The notes below the pieces were generated by a model. It saw nothing but the letters and a program-made list of their open reading frames with translations. It did not search any database and was not told where the DNA came from. The position numbers and the translations under genes are program-made. Shown here piece after piece: positions 24,301 to 37,123 of a DNA stretch of 64,000 nt; position 1 is the stretch's first letter; each line of letters opens with the position of its first letter. Source of the stretch: Escallonia rubra (lineage: Eukaryota; Streptophyta; Magnoliopsida; Escalloniales; Escalloniaceae); NCBI GenBank assembly GCA_033065855.1, contig JAVXUO010001852.1, positions 1 through 64,000 of the forward strand, written 5' to 3'.

Positions 24301-27300
24301 TTTAATAGCTTACTTATCCTACCCCAACCTCAAAACACTACTCGAGACTATCACTAGCAAAAAACAACCACGGGCTTTCATCTTTGTTCCAAGTAAGTAG
24401 CAACCAAATATTTTCTCAATAAACATAATCTAAAAACTGAAGAAAGCCATAGTTTGTTGAAATATAACTCTTTGACCTTCAACTGTTCCCCTAAACGTAA
24501 GTAAGCCATAGTGGTGTCTGAAAGTCATTACTCATGGAGAATGATACTCCCTGAGACCATGCTGTAGAAAAAACTTTAAAAAACAACATCCATCTCCATT
24601 TAACTGCTACAAATAGAACCAGGCTCAAAGGTAGTACCTGACAGACGGACTGCAAGAAGATTGGTTGAAACACGTACAAGGAGACGGACACAATGACGCA
24701 AGAGTTGTGTCCCATCCTTCCCCATTGAATCCTGTTGTTAATGACAGGATAAGATACAAAAATTTAAGTTTACAAGTGAAGTACTCGATACCTCATATGG
24801 AGTTTAACATACAAATAATTAGTATGACACAAGAAGCACACACCAGTATCCACGAGTTGAGAGTACCGAGCCCTTCTTTAGTCCCAGCAAACGATTTCAG
24901 GAGTTCAACTGGAAGGTTCGACAACTCTTTGACCAGATGAAGTCGGCCAGCTGTAGTTTTGGCGCTAAAGAACATATCTTGTAGCATACCTCCCCTTGTC
25001 AAAACTTGGGCCCCATCCGAAGATTTTTTGTATGAAAGGTTTGAGAGTTCTACCGCATCAAGTCTCTTAATAATGTCCCTAACTTCAGTCCTTTCACTGT
25101 CCAAATGTCTCTGTGCAGCCTCCATGGCTTCTACTTCTGCTGTATAATCAATTCCTGTACTCAATATATCAACTATGCGCACAGCCTCTCTAAGGCCACT
25201 CAGCATTGCACCACCAACTGTGTCAGGGTGCTCCTTGCAGGTAGCTTCACCAGCAAAAAATAAGCAGTTCTCGACAGGCCTAGCCAGTATATCATAGTCT
25301 TCTCCAGATGCCCCCGTAGCGACATAAGAATAAGCACCATAGCTGTAAGGATCCCTTCCCCAATTGGTCACTAATGACGCCACTGGATCAGGCACAGCAG
25401 CCTCCCCAAAAAGCTTACGAAGAACACTTAAGGCATGGTTTACATGAAAAGATGAATCCATGCTTTCGCCATCAATAGCTGCCTTCCCAACGACCAAGGC
25501 TATGAGGACAGGTGCCCCAACTGTTTTTCTAACATTCCAGAACATAAAGCACAGGCCCCTCTGATTTGTTTCCTCAGCAGTGGCACCGAAGTAATCAACA
25601 GAATCATCCCAAAACACATCCGGGAATTCCAGAACTACTTTATTCAGAACACCAAACCCAAGCCGCTGAATGGATAAAAATTTCCATTGAGGTAATGGTG
25701 GGCAAAACTTAATGGTATCTGCTTTCAGGCACCCAAGCGGCACCGTGACTAAGACTGCATCTCCCGAAAATTCCTTGCCATTTGATGTGGAAACTTTGAC
25801 TTTGTTACGCGGACAATCCTTTGTAGGATATGAAATATCCGTTACAATGTGATTCAACTCTATGCAGAGTCCCTGACCCAGAGATTCAACAACACTGCTG
25901 TAACCCCCTTTAATCATGCAATGAGCTCCTCCAAATCCCCCATATACATCATCCTGATTCCAGTGAGGAAGTGAAACTTCTTTCAGCAAAGCAGCACAAC
26001 CATACTCTAAGTTGGCAAAATGCCAATCCATGACCCGCCTCTCAAGAGGACTCAAGATCTCCACCTTAGAATTATTAACCTCAGCAACTTTCGTATTGAC
26101 GAGGTCCTCGGATTTATGCAGTTCAGTTTTGACATGGTTTCTTCCGGATCGAGCCATGCGACGCCTTTTAAGGGCATATTCTAAACCATCCTCGAGAGAC
26201 ATTCTCATTGCCTGCTCCCCTTTCTGAGAAACAAGCAACACCATATCATCAAGTAGGCTGTTGTATTCTGCTTCCAAAGCTTCATCCAAATCGGCAGGAA
26301 CTTTCTGACCTGTAACACTATCATAAAGTGGACAGTCACTGTTTAATACAGTCAACTCAAGACCCAGCTGAGCACAAACCAATGAAGAAGGATCTGCTCT
26401 TCTTTCAGTCGCGACATCTGCCTCAACACCTGTAATAATGCTAGCCCCAAGATCCACGGGAACTGATAGAGATGAACGGTCCGTAAAAACACGACCCCCT
26501 ATTCTACTCCTAGCCTCAAGCACAGTAACATGAAAACCTTGTCGTTGCAAGTGGCGAGCTGCAGTCAAGCCAGCAGGACCAGCACCTACTACAATGATTC
26601 TCCTTCTGACTTCAGAATCACACTCCAAATAGTGATTTTCTTCTTCGTGATAAACTGCTGCAGATTGAGTACCAAAAGAGCGTTTTGGGAGCTCTAGAGG
26701 TTTGATGTGGACTGTCCCATCATCTTCAACTTCAGTCAAAGAAGCCGAATCCAAATTAATCAGGTTATTTCGCACCTTTTCATCAAAGCAACCATTTTCC
26801 TGGTCATCATCTCCTTGACACCCTTCAGGATACACTAGAGTGGATGATTTCAGAGGCTTCTGATCAAGACGGCTCTCTTTTAAGGCTCTTGTTGCCTCAT
26901 TTTCCTCATCAGGTAGAGCAAGGTTCTTTTCTGCAATCAAAGTCTCAGAATTCTTAACAGTACCAAGAATAAATGAAACCCCGTCATCTGAATCAGCCAC
27001 CAAGGGGGCAGAATTTATCTCCACTATTTTCTCCTCTGGAATTGAATCTAGTTTTCCAATCTCCTTTTCAGAAGCAACCCCAAAGTTGATGCATCCCTGT
27101 TGATCATCATCTTAGATATTAAACGTGACATAGTAATGATATTGGAAAAGACCAGTTATATGATACTAAGAAAATAAAAAAACAAGTAATGCATCTATTT
27201 GGTAAACCAAAGGGGAATGTCAAACCAAGATGAACCTGTAGTCATGACTTACACAGTGATCAAGAAATGCATAGACATCCCTAACTAGAGAAGCGCTCAT

Positions 27301-30300
27301 TGGTTCATCCACTGAAGGTGTATCAGAAACACCACAGTCCGCGAGAGGCAAAATGCGACGGACATCTTTATTCCAAAGACCTAAGATATGATCTCTGCAG
27401 TTGAAGGAGTAGGCATTAAGAATAAAACAGGTAATGAGAAAGATAAGGTTCACATTGCATGGGGGTGGGGGGAAATTTTTTAGGATTTACTGATAAATGC
27501 CAGATAAGAAATTTCAAATTTGCTTTATGAGCCAAACGATATATATAGCAGAAAACGACACGTAATAGAGTTTTATGTGGATTAATCACAACGCATTCAG
27601 CATTCAGAGAATGCCGCAAAGGGCAATACATCAGAATCATGACATCAACTTGAAGCCATAATTTCTGGAAATTTCCTTGAAAATGTTTAAGAAGGTTAAG
27701 AAATATAAAAATGGTAAAAGGCAGCCCAGAATAAAAGGAACCCACTATTGGAGGATCTGAGAACTGTTGCAGAAACTACAGCAGGGGAGCTTTTTGTGTC
27801 ACCACAAACACTTTTGTTGCCTTACATAAGAACCTTTAATCTTTCTTTTCTAGAAATTTCAACCAGGTGATTAGATCTGGACTGGGGAGGCAATGAGATC
27901 ACGGACTATCTGAATGCGTGCGCTCTTCCCTTTTTTATTACCAATAAGGAACTAATGCCAAGTCGGCAATCTTCCCAATATGTAAGACCGATAAGGAACT
28001 ACCATTGATATTCCAACTACAGAGGTAACTACATTGTCCTGATTGTCAAGCTTGACAAAGCATGTACTTCTGACATACGTTCCTCTTCGCTAAGGCCAAA
28101 ATGGCCAACATGTGGACAATCAGGAGAACAATCATAAGAACATATTTTTAGGAAATGCATGGCACAATAAGTGCTTTTTGCAAAATCTGATGAAATACAA
28201 GTGTGTTGGATGAAGGATTACAACTGGGATTTCACTTAAATCGGGTAGTTGAAAATTATTTGCATAAAATTCGTTGCCTGGATTACACAAAAGAGGATTT
28301 GCGAAATTCTTGGGAGGAACTGTAGGATTGAGGGTCACAAATCCCGGGTTGAAATAACTGGTCTAGCCTACTTCCTTGTCAGAGCCCTTTTTTTTTACAA
28401 GAGAGGCTTTCTAGCCTAAAATCATGGGATCAACAAATGTGGACCAATACCTCCTTTTTTTTCTTTTTTTTTTGTGCAGCCTAATACCACCCACCCCCGC
28501 GCCCCACACACACAAAATCCATCTCCCAATGTGATTTCTTTTCATTTCTAGGCATGCATCTGTTCCAGCCCTTTATTGTTCACATCATGCTTACATATAG
28601 CTAATGAATTGGTAAAATTGGTCACATGATAAAGGCAAAAATTGGTCCTAAATGTATATATATTGCCAAATTCACTTCCGAAGAGAGAAAATTAAGTCTG
28701 TCATATATCTTAGCAGTAGCGTGTCAATCAACAAAAATTCCAATGTTTCATAGCTTTTTACAATTAAGAAGTCCAAATAATCAAATCTTTAAAAACCTTG
28801 TCCGAACACTAGATTTTGAAAGTTAGGGATTTGAAAAGCAAAGAATTTTGAAATGAAATCCCACCCCAACACCACACACACAAACAGAATAAATGATGAA
28901 GTACAAAAAGGAAAATGACTAAATAGTAAAGCTACAAGCCCTGTTCAGATATACTCTCCCAAAATGAGACACCCTTAACCCTGTCACTCTTCATTTAGCA
29001 ATTCTTGAATCAATCGATACTTGAAATATATACATGTAAGACCTTATGTCTTACAAGGCTCGAGACCTTCTAAGCCTATGAAGCAACTTACAAGCGTTGA
29101 AAGAAGACCATACAACTATAATTTCAGATACACATTTCCTTTCCGGTGAGAAGATATGGATTACGTGAGATGTTCCCATAGTGCAGTCACTAACCTATAT
29201 ACCTTTGCAGCCCTTTATTTTTAAGATTCTTTGAAAGATAACATCTTGCAACAGTCAATACGCTCTACCTTGCACATATTGTGGCGTTCAGTAAACTCTC
29301 TGTTTTTCGCGAACAAATATTGTTGTAAAATTTTGTTACTCGACCAACTGACTTCAGAAGATCTGGGTGACCTGAGATGCGCACTGAACTTTCTTTGTAC
29401 AACGATAGCATATACATTCAAAACTCATACTACAACAGCCATTTACAAAGTGATATCCATGATGCAAGAATATTTTAGGATTTTAGCATCTTGAACACAA
29501 ACTTGCACTATGGATGATATACAAGAATGACCTAGATAAGCATGTCGTGCAACTAATAAGCTGCGAGTTAATGTCGTAATCAAGACAATATATGGATTAC
29601 AGTAAGTAAAAGCACCTAAAGAACAGAATATGCAAAAAAACAGTTAAAAAAGCCAGTTTGGAACTAATCACAAACCTGCACTCCAAATATTCCTGGAGCC
29701 CCCCTTTGCGTTTCAATACCTCCTTAAATTTGATTTTCTCAAACGGACCGGCTACACGAGCTTTCAGCCCAGCTGATACTGCTGCTGTCCCTACATTTTC
29801 TGCCTCTGTGGCCATAATTGACAGAGTATTAAACTTTTCTCTCGTTTTGATGGACTGGTTACCATCCCCAATCTGGTGACTAACAAGAAAATCTTGCTCA
29901 TGAATAAGAATCTCCCAATCAGCATCCCCTTCATAGGCCATGTCCCCATGCTTAGGCCTTTTAGCCTGTCGCACTGCACGCTGGCCAGCTAATTGCTTAA
30001 TGCCTGTACTTTCGGAATCAAGCATGTATCTTCTATCATCTTCCTGACTTTCATATTGACCTGGTGTAGTGGAAGGAGAAGATGCTCCATTGGTCTCCTC
30101 GTCACCTGAACATTCACGGCCTGAAATAGACCCACTCATGTGCACGTCGTCAGGAAGTTGATTGCTATGGAAACTGGAATTGAGCCTATGTGGTGACGTA
30201 TGGTCACCATGAGCCTCAAAAGATTTTTCCAGCAGATTCACTCGGGAGGCAAATTCGTGTACATGGACTCCTCTTGGTGACCCTGGAGATAACCTAATCT

Positions 30301-32056
30301 CAGAGACTGAGGCATCCTCCTTTTGGGAAGATACTGAAGCAAAATCTTGATCTTGGAAACAAGAAGCTGGCACACGATTTCTACTATTGCAGTCACATGA
30401 CGGTGCTTCATTCCGTGGTGAAGCGGAAGCAGAATCTTTCACACACTGGTTGCAATCAATCCTACCGACAGACGTTAACGCCACGGGCATCTTCTCACTG
30501 CATGCTAATACAACTCGAGATGGTGATGCAGGTGGAAGTTCACCAGATATCTGTTCAATAGTCTCACGCGATGTACCTCCATCAGAACTTTTTAATCGAC
30601 GAGCACCAAAGCAGTCGACGCCCTTTCCAAATGAAGAGCAGACACTTTGGTCCATGCTTGACATGTGGCCTATTGAAACACCCTTAAACTGATGATCCAG
30701 ACCATCATCAAGCCCTTCTATTGGCGCACACTCGTCAAAATGATGGACTGTATGCATCTTTTCTGGAGCAGATAAGGGTTCGGACATTTCAACAACATCC
30801 TGCACCAAATCACTTGAATAACGGTCTAAACCATCCTTCAAATCTTGGGATCCTGCATTAGGAATTATTTTTTTGACATTTTTTCCATCCGTGGGGTCTA
30901 GAGCCGGTCCTTCTTCAATCCGATCAGTCTGCCGATTGCCTTCCCCCTCTTGGAAATTTGTGGACACATTAGAACGTTCCCTTAAACAGGATTGAGGTCT
31001 TTGCCTCAAGGAAATGGGAAATGAATCCTCCAAACTTGCGTCAGAAGATCCGTCATGTATGCCATCGCTGGATCTGAAATTTCTGTCTGCAGTTTCTGGA
31101 GCAAAGGACAGCTCTTCCCTTGGATCAACTGAAAAAGGAACTCCTTTCATGCAATTTGATGCTTGAGACAGAGAATCTTTGGTCTTCTGATGTATTCCTA
31201 TTCTACTTTGCTCACGGATTGAATCTTCCAAAACAAGATTTCTCTCTTTGGGTTTCGGTCTCAAACGACTACGCGATTTCCTAATCAAACCAGACTGTGC
31301 CCTCCGAAAAAAGGAAGACAGTGAATCTTCTACAATTTCATCAAAATGGTGATTAGAGCGTCCTTCAGACTCATTGCCATCCTCTAAAGAATCATCTTCA
31401 TATCTCCGACCACCCAGATTATCGTCTAGCTCAGTTCTAATCAGGACCGAAGAAATCTTGGATCTCTCACTTTTTGCTTTAACACTAGTTTTTGACCCCC
31501 TATGCACATTCTCATAGTATCCGCTGCCATTAGTTATCTGGCAATTCTCCACTGTCGTGGCGTTTGAATTTTCAGGCAATCCATCAGCTCTCACGGGATC
31601 GTCCAAAGATGGGCATAATGCTTCTGCCACATATGGACCCAAGTTCCTCCCTAGTGTTAACCTTGATCCAGCATCCTTCTTAGGGCCCTTCAACTTCTTC
31701 CTAAAACTAGCCAACGTATCATCCATACCCCCCAAGTTATCATCTTTGACTACCAGTTTCTCCACCCCAACTTCAACCTGCTTTCCCATCCCTCCACCAC
31801 CATCCACTCCCACCTTAACCTTCTTAGAAACCCGCTTCGCCTTCACTTTAAACAAAGACCGTATCGGTTCATCATCCTCTGAATCAAACCTGTTCACAAT
31901 CTGCGTCGATCTTTTCTTCGAAGCCATCTTCTTTTCTTCGCCTTCCATCTTCTCAACCATGGGTTCTTCGCCCAACCCCAAACCTAACCCTAGTTTCTTG
32001 TCAGACCCAATATGCAACCCTTGAACCAATCCCGAATCAAAACGATCACATTCCAT
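21345..32056 (-). CDS. LDL3: LSD1-LIKE 3 type histone lysine demethylase, 8 coding exons
   Basis: Exons (minus): 32056-29676, 27394-27253, 27096-24844, 24731-24638, 24216-23753, 22753-22040, 21807-21733, 21410-21345. Phases agree throughout; about 2062 aa, longer than the roughly 1.6-kaa Arabidopsis LDL3. Residues 1-750 are Ser/Asp/Glu-rich with basic patches (KAKRVSKKVK). SWIRM spans ~759-855. The FAD site GAGPAG is at 1012-1017. VLNKVVLEF contains Lys1327, equivalent to the catalytic-site Lys661 of human LSD1. GEATCKEHPDTVGGA at ~1457 is the second FAD motif. No ~100-residue Tower-like insertion is seen. Residues ~1600-1660 (IGKTVKEKVCVHTSRDIRAI, LVSVWIEIF) resemble a TFIIS N-terminal domain; the last ~75 residues resemble SRI-type modules. 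Family knowledge: LDL3 removes H3K4me2 in the nucleus, reportedly co-transcriptionally. Intron 7 appears to be GC-AG (AAG|GCATGT). The 2.3-kb intron 1 shows nothing notable. Confidence 0.95.
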
Positions 32057-32060
32057 TTTT

Positions 32061-32341
32061 CTGTCAATAATTTAATAACACTCATATCTCGAGTACAATT
32101 TATTGTTCTAACAGCTACAAGCTGACCATGGAGTTAACAACGGTCATCCACGTAAAATTCAGGCTAGGGTAGAGCTAATTGACACGAAATTGAAGCAATT
32201 GAACCCTAATTGACGGATAACTGTGTTTCTCTCCCTATGCATATATGTATGTACGTATCATAAATGTCTTCCACGTGACTTCTCCGATAAATTACTAGGC
32301 ATTCTGAGAAATCAAAAAACAAATGAAAGATAAGGCCTCAC
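32061..32341 (-). other. Putative 5'-UTR intron of the LDL3-type gene
   Basis: On the sense (minus) strand an acceptor ATTATTGACAG ends at 32061, five bases before ATG 32056, and a donor-like CACTGTG|GTGAGG lies at 32342/32341. An intron of 281 bases would separate a noncoding first exon (about 32342-32630) from the coding exon. No cDNA is available to confirm it. Confidence 0.4.
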
Positions 32342-32635
32342 CACAGTGGCTCGATTTGGACTCTGGCTGAAAAAGCGATCGACACACCAAATAAACGCTA
32401 AAAGCAAAAGGCGAACAACCGTCGAAGGCCGCTGAGGGTCACGGTGGTGCGACAATTGCGTGTGTGTGTGGTTCACTGTTTGGAGGGGCGACGTGCAGCG
32501 GTGAAGGCGGTGGCTAGGGTTAACGGCGAGTTGCTACAGCGGAAACCTTGTTTGTTTGCGGTGGCGATGGGTGGTGATTGTGGCGGAACCAGTAGGGAGC
32601 GAGTTCGTACAGAGTGAAATAATATACTAGGGCTG
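32235..32635 (-). promoter_or_regulatory. LDL3-type 5' noncoding region (source of a second copy at 37.4-37.8 kb)
   Basis: GC-richer block upstream of the start codon, with AGGGTTAACGGCGAGTTGCT and GGTTCACTG on the plus strand. It probably contains the transcription start. A decayed copy in the same orientation lies about 5.2 kb away at 37425-37780. Confidence 0.5.
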
Positions 32636-32670
32636 TTTGGTAATAGACTTAACACGATCTCTAATAAGAA

Positions 32671-34045
32671 GGTTTTGCCAATGCATGATTATGAGCACCT
32701 CTGCCCTTACCGATGTTTCTCAAAAAGATGTGGCTCCAGCGATTTATATTTTTACCCGCGAATTTTAAATATAACTTTAGAATAATTACCGTTGTGAGTC
32801 GCTCTGACCGGAGACGGTGGCATATGAGATGCGTCTGCAAAGAGTCACGGGATGGAGGCATCATTCGAGAAAAATAGACCGTTAACGCTAAAAAAACGTT
32901 ATGGTCGGGCTTTATATATTCGTATAAATGTACTTTCGATGAAACTTTTGAAAATTATGGAATGTTTTCTTGTGGGTTTGACTCATAAACATACGACCTT
33001 GATGCATGCATTTGTATTCACTACGAGTGTTTTAATCTCCAAACTTTCTTTAAAAGGTTTTTTTTTTGCTTTGGTGGGGGAGACAGATCCCTTGTGAAAT
33101 CTTTCCATGTTTGATGAGAGGTTTCGGCGATATTGGGATTATGAGTTCTTTTGCTCTTATTATTGTTTTTCAAAATGACGTGGCTCGAGCGTTTGGTATT
33201 TTTACGCGCAACACTTAAATGTGACTTCATAATCATTAGCGTTGTGAGCAGCTTGGGATTGGGGACGATGGCTTATGCGATGTTTCTGCAAAGAGTCATG
33301 AGATGGAGGCATCGTGCAATGAAAATGGGCAGTTAACGTTAAGCCGGCATTAAAGAAACGTCCTAACTCGGGCTTTGTATTAGTATATAAATGTACTTTT
33401 CCTAATGAAGACTTGGGATATTTGAAAAGTTTTTACTTATGAGTTTGGCTTGTCAACTTGAGGCCTTCATGCGTGCATTAATTTTCACGAAAGATTGTAA
33501 TCTAACTTATGTTTTCTCTTTAACAGGTTTTTGATTGCTTTTATCGTGGGTCGTGGCCCGTGGGAGAGAAATAACATAAAATATTTTGATTCCTGATGTA
33601 AGGTTTCGGCAATGCAGAGACTATGAGCTCCTTTGCTCCCAATATTGTTTCCTCAAAAAATATGTGGCTCAAGCGTTTGGTATTTATATGAGCAAAATTC
33701 AAATGTGACTTCATAATATTTACTGTTGTGAGTGGCTTGGGTGGGGGACGATGGCATATGCTAAGAGTCACAGGATGGAGGCATCGTGCCAAAAAAAAAT
33801 GGTCCCTTAACGTGTTTTTTATTACAAAAAACGGACTTCTTATGGTAAAAAGGTTTGGAAAGTTTGAAATGTTGTTATTCTACTAGGTTTGGCTCTTAAA
33901 CTTAAACTTGGCTCCTAAACTTAATACCTTGATGCATGCATCTATATTCACAATGAGTGTTATTTAACTTCTCTATTTTTTATTTTTGTAATCAACTTAT
34001 AATTGCATTTATGGTGAATCTTGGGCGAGAAATAGTACTTCTGAA
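32671..34045. repeat. Three-copy tandem array, unit about 0.45-0.48 kb
   Basis: Copies start near 32671, 33119 and 33601, each with AGGTTT(C/T)GGC-like openings, followed in order by TGGCTC-AGCG, CGTTGTGAG, GACGATGGC(A)TATG, AAGAGTCA-G(A)GATGGAGGCATC, GGGCTTT-TAT, and a T-rich end with (T)GATTGC/TTTAT. Copies are diverged from each other with indels. The minus-strand frames seen in each copy are related to one another only because the copies are. The array starts about 0.6 kb upstream of the LDL3-type start codon. Confidence 0.85.
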
Positions 34046-34213
34046 ATGTTTAGCGACAAGACTAGGATTTACAAAACCTTGGCAAAGACAACAAATGAGT
34101 ACTTTTGGATTGATAAGAACACGTTGGATATTTGCAAAAGCGGTTCATATATTGTGGTACTGACAAAATAGAACTACTCGTGGAAGAGATAGCTCTAGAA
34201 CTTTTAACTTATA

Positions 34214-35422
34214 CTAGTATAGAGCACGTGCTTTGCACGTGAATATAGTCGAGAGTAATGTTTGGGGTAATATTGTTATCTTTTTTGGATCAAAATAATG
34301 TAATTTAATTATGTTCTTATTTCTTTTGTGACTTGTTTTATAAAAAAAATTATATTTGATATTCGCAATTATAATCAGTTTAATGTTTGAAAATATTTTT
34401 TGTAAGCTTATAGATTGAATAAATGTTTGATGGTACTGCTGAAAATAAAAGCAAATGGATCGGTAAATTAAAAGAATGAATATGTCTTTGTAATCTGTTA
34501 AATTGGTTTACGATTAAGATTTGTAATTTTCAAGACCAGGTGCTTTACATTTCATCAATAAGAAATGCAAAACACCCGGTCTTCAACTGTAATAACCGAA
34601 CATATTTTTAGTTCGAATTGACACTATATTTAAGCCTTGTTTTTTATGCATATTTAACCATTTTTTGTTTTTTTTCTGTTTTTGTTTTTCTAACAATTTT
34701 TTGTTTCTTAATTGATTTTTCACGTATTTCAGTTTCTTTATTTTGTTTTTCAGTTTTTCAATTGGTTAATTGTTTGCTAACCTAAAAATGCAAGGAAAAA
34801 AAAAATCGCAATTCTCATTAACCAGTTCAATATCTAATGTCTATTTCATTTTAACCAAATTAAAAAGGGAATAATAAAAAAAATTATTTGTTTTGTTTTT
34901 CTTTCTCATCACACTTTTTCATTTTCCAATGTATATAATAGATTCATTACCCAGTATTTTTTTAATTTCATTAAAATTTAAAAGGGAGCAATAAAATAGG
35001 GATAAGAATGTAATTGACGTAATTAACAAATGACATAATCGTCCAAAAATGATTTACAATATTCATACTTTTATAGATATATATATATATATATATATAT
35101 ACGCGCACGCGCGCATACATATATATAAGTATATTTTTTGTAATCACACATTTTGTTTCTCCATGTGTAAATGTAGATTTAGATGAAATTTATGACCTAA
35201 TGTTCATTAAACGCATTACGAAAAAACTAATTAGGGAATGGTAGGATTGTCATTAGAATAACTAACGGAGGGCAAAATCGAAAATGATTACAAAGTTAGT
35301 AATTAATAATAGTATTTATGAAATGGTAGGATTGTTATTGAAATGATCAACGAAGGGCAAAAACGGAATAAAAAAATTTACAAGATTCATACTTTTATAG
35401 GTAGTATAGATATAGATATAGA
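34214..35422 (-). mobile_element. Non-autonomous Helitron (copy C), possibly composite
   Basis: On the minus strand the 3' end is CTAG (34217-34214) before host T, preceded by the hairpin CACGTGCAAAGCACGTG (34224-34240). The 5' end is TCTATACTACCTATAAAAG, reading from 35410, or 35416/35422 if the TCTATA repeat is included, each after an A. A second 5'-end-like sequence (TATAAAAGTATGAATATTGT) is inside, at ~35070 on the minus strand, which suggests a truncated internal copy. There is no transposase. It differs from copies A and B. Confidence 0.7.
34532..34583. repeat. Hairpin with ~21-bp stem inside Helitron C
   Basis: AAGACCAGGTGCTTTACATTTC pairs, with few mismatches, to GAAATGCAAAACACCCGGTCTT across a short ATCAATAA loop. 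Confidence 0.75.
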
Positions 35423-35910
35423 TTACTGATTATTGATTATCCTAGTCCTAACTCAAGATCAAGGAAGCCCATGAAATCATAAGCAATTCAGTAGTTTCTT
35501 CCATAGAAAAAATCATTATTTTTTCGGTCACCATGCGAGGTTGACTGGATTAACCTTAATCATTGTTGATGCCTCGTTCGTGGTGATCTTGGTCCAGCCC
35601 AGATTGCAGCATATTTCATAATCACATTGTTTAGTTGTTGCTTGGTGTTAAACGGAACCCAGGGCTAGCAGATAGTCGTACAACTAAGTTACGGGCTTTC
35701 GAGCATGTTATCAAGCTAGTCTATGATGTGGCTATCACATAGTTTTAGTGGAATTAGTCGCTTTGGAAGCAACGCAAGCGGTTACGGCCAATTTCCCTCT
35801 TCAACCAAATGGTAACATCGTAAGTCATTTTAGGGCCTTAATAGATCGACGTTGGCACTTCAAAATCTTTTTGAGTGGTGGGAATCCAACTTCTATGTCA
35901 ATCATTTGAG

Positions 35911-35975
<65 letters not shown>

Positions 35976-36290
35976 TTAAGACGATAGAGCCATAGAATGA
36001 TTGTTTAGGTGTGGTCCGTCGACATGATGTTTCGGTAGTTGTGTTTAGTTCGCCTTTTGTCACCAAAATAAAAGGAGGGGACGAAGGATGTAATTATCGG
36101 TTCAAACATAATAAGGTTGCAAGACGTGGTTAAAACAAGTATAATTGTGTATAACTAGAGAAAATCGTTACAATTCCATCTATATTACAGGCATGCACGT
36201 GTTATTGCAAACAACAAGCTGAATACAAAATCCTAACGTTGTCTCCACGTCTGAATTAGATGACAGTACACTCACAAAACACTCATATCC
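35423..36290. other. Intergenic, no gene seen
   Basis: Apart from the (AT)n tract, no coding sequence or recognisable element was found. Confidence 0.5.
35912..35973. repeat. (AT)~31 microsatellite
   Basis: Uninterrupted AT dinucleotides upstream of the LDL3-type gene. A shorter (AT)n tract followed by ACGCGCACGCGCGC is at about 35078-35115. Confidence 0.97.
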
Positions 36291-37123
36291 TTAGAGGCTG
36301 TTTGAGATTTATTCTCAAAAGTAGATTATGATTAAATCAGGATGAGTTTCTAAAACCAGGTTTAATCCGTTTTAAGCATAATAGATTAAAAGTTGTTGAA
36401 AATATTTGGATAAAAAGATATTAAAGTTGATTTAGGATGGTAAAATTACCATATAATGTATTCAGATTGAAAGCTAATATTTTATGTCTGATTATATATG
36501 AGGATATTTTGGTAATTCTCTTGGTCAAATCTGACAGTCTAAAACTGATTAAAAGGGTGTTTGAGATTGATTCTAAATTAGTCAATCCTGATTAAATCAG
36601 TTTTTAAGTGTTTGACAACAACAACAAAAAAAAAAACTGATTAAATCTGCTCCAGTATGCTCAAAACTGATTAAATCCATAATCCTCATTTTCTTTGATT
36701 AAAATTTAATCAGTTTTGGAGAATCATGTTTGACTAAGAGATTTACCAAAATATCCTTACATACAAACAACATTAAATGCTCAGTTTTAGTTTGAATATA
36801 CTATATGGTAATTTTTCTACACTAAACTTACTTTAATCCTTTTTTATCCAAACATCTTCAATAGTTTTTTATCTATTTTGCTTAAAATGGATTAAAGCCG
36901 ATTTTAAAAATTGATTCTGATTTAATCAAAATTTGCTTTTAAGAAACAATCACAAACGGCCTCTAAATCCGAATCCAAGAAAATGGGAATTTTGGATCTA
37001 ATCAGTTTTTAGCACATTGGAACATATTTAATAACTTTACTTTCTTTTGCCAAATACTTCATACTTGATTTAATCCGAATTTAATCAGGTTTGACAATTC
37101 TAAAATCAATCTCAAACACTCTC
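36291..37123. mobile_element. Two interlocked foldback MITE-like elements
   Basis: TTAGAGGCTGTTTGAGATT at 36291 pairs with the reverse complement of the sequence ending AAACGGCCTCTAA at 36966; the arms match imperfectly for about 260 bases, including TTTGGATAAAAA and GATATTTTGGTAA. A second inverted pair runs from GGGTGTTTGAGATTGATT at 36555 to the sequence ending AATCAATCTCAAACACTCT near 37121. The pairs overlap rather than nest. Related ends and CTGATTAAAT motifs occur at 12.8-13.9 kb. Confidence 0.75.

Noticed and set aside
31557-32024. 155-codon plus-strand frame
   Set aside because: Antisense shadow of the first LDL3-type coding exon.
32661-33792. Related minus-strand frames in the three-copy array
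   Set aside because: They resemble each other only because the array units are duplicates; each is broken and no domain is visible.
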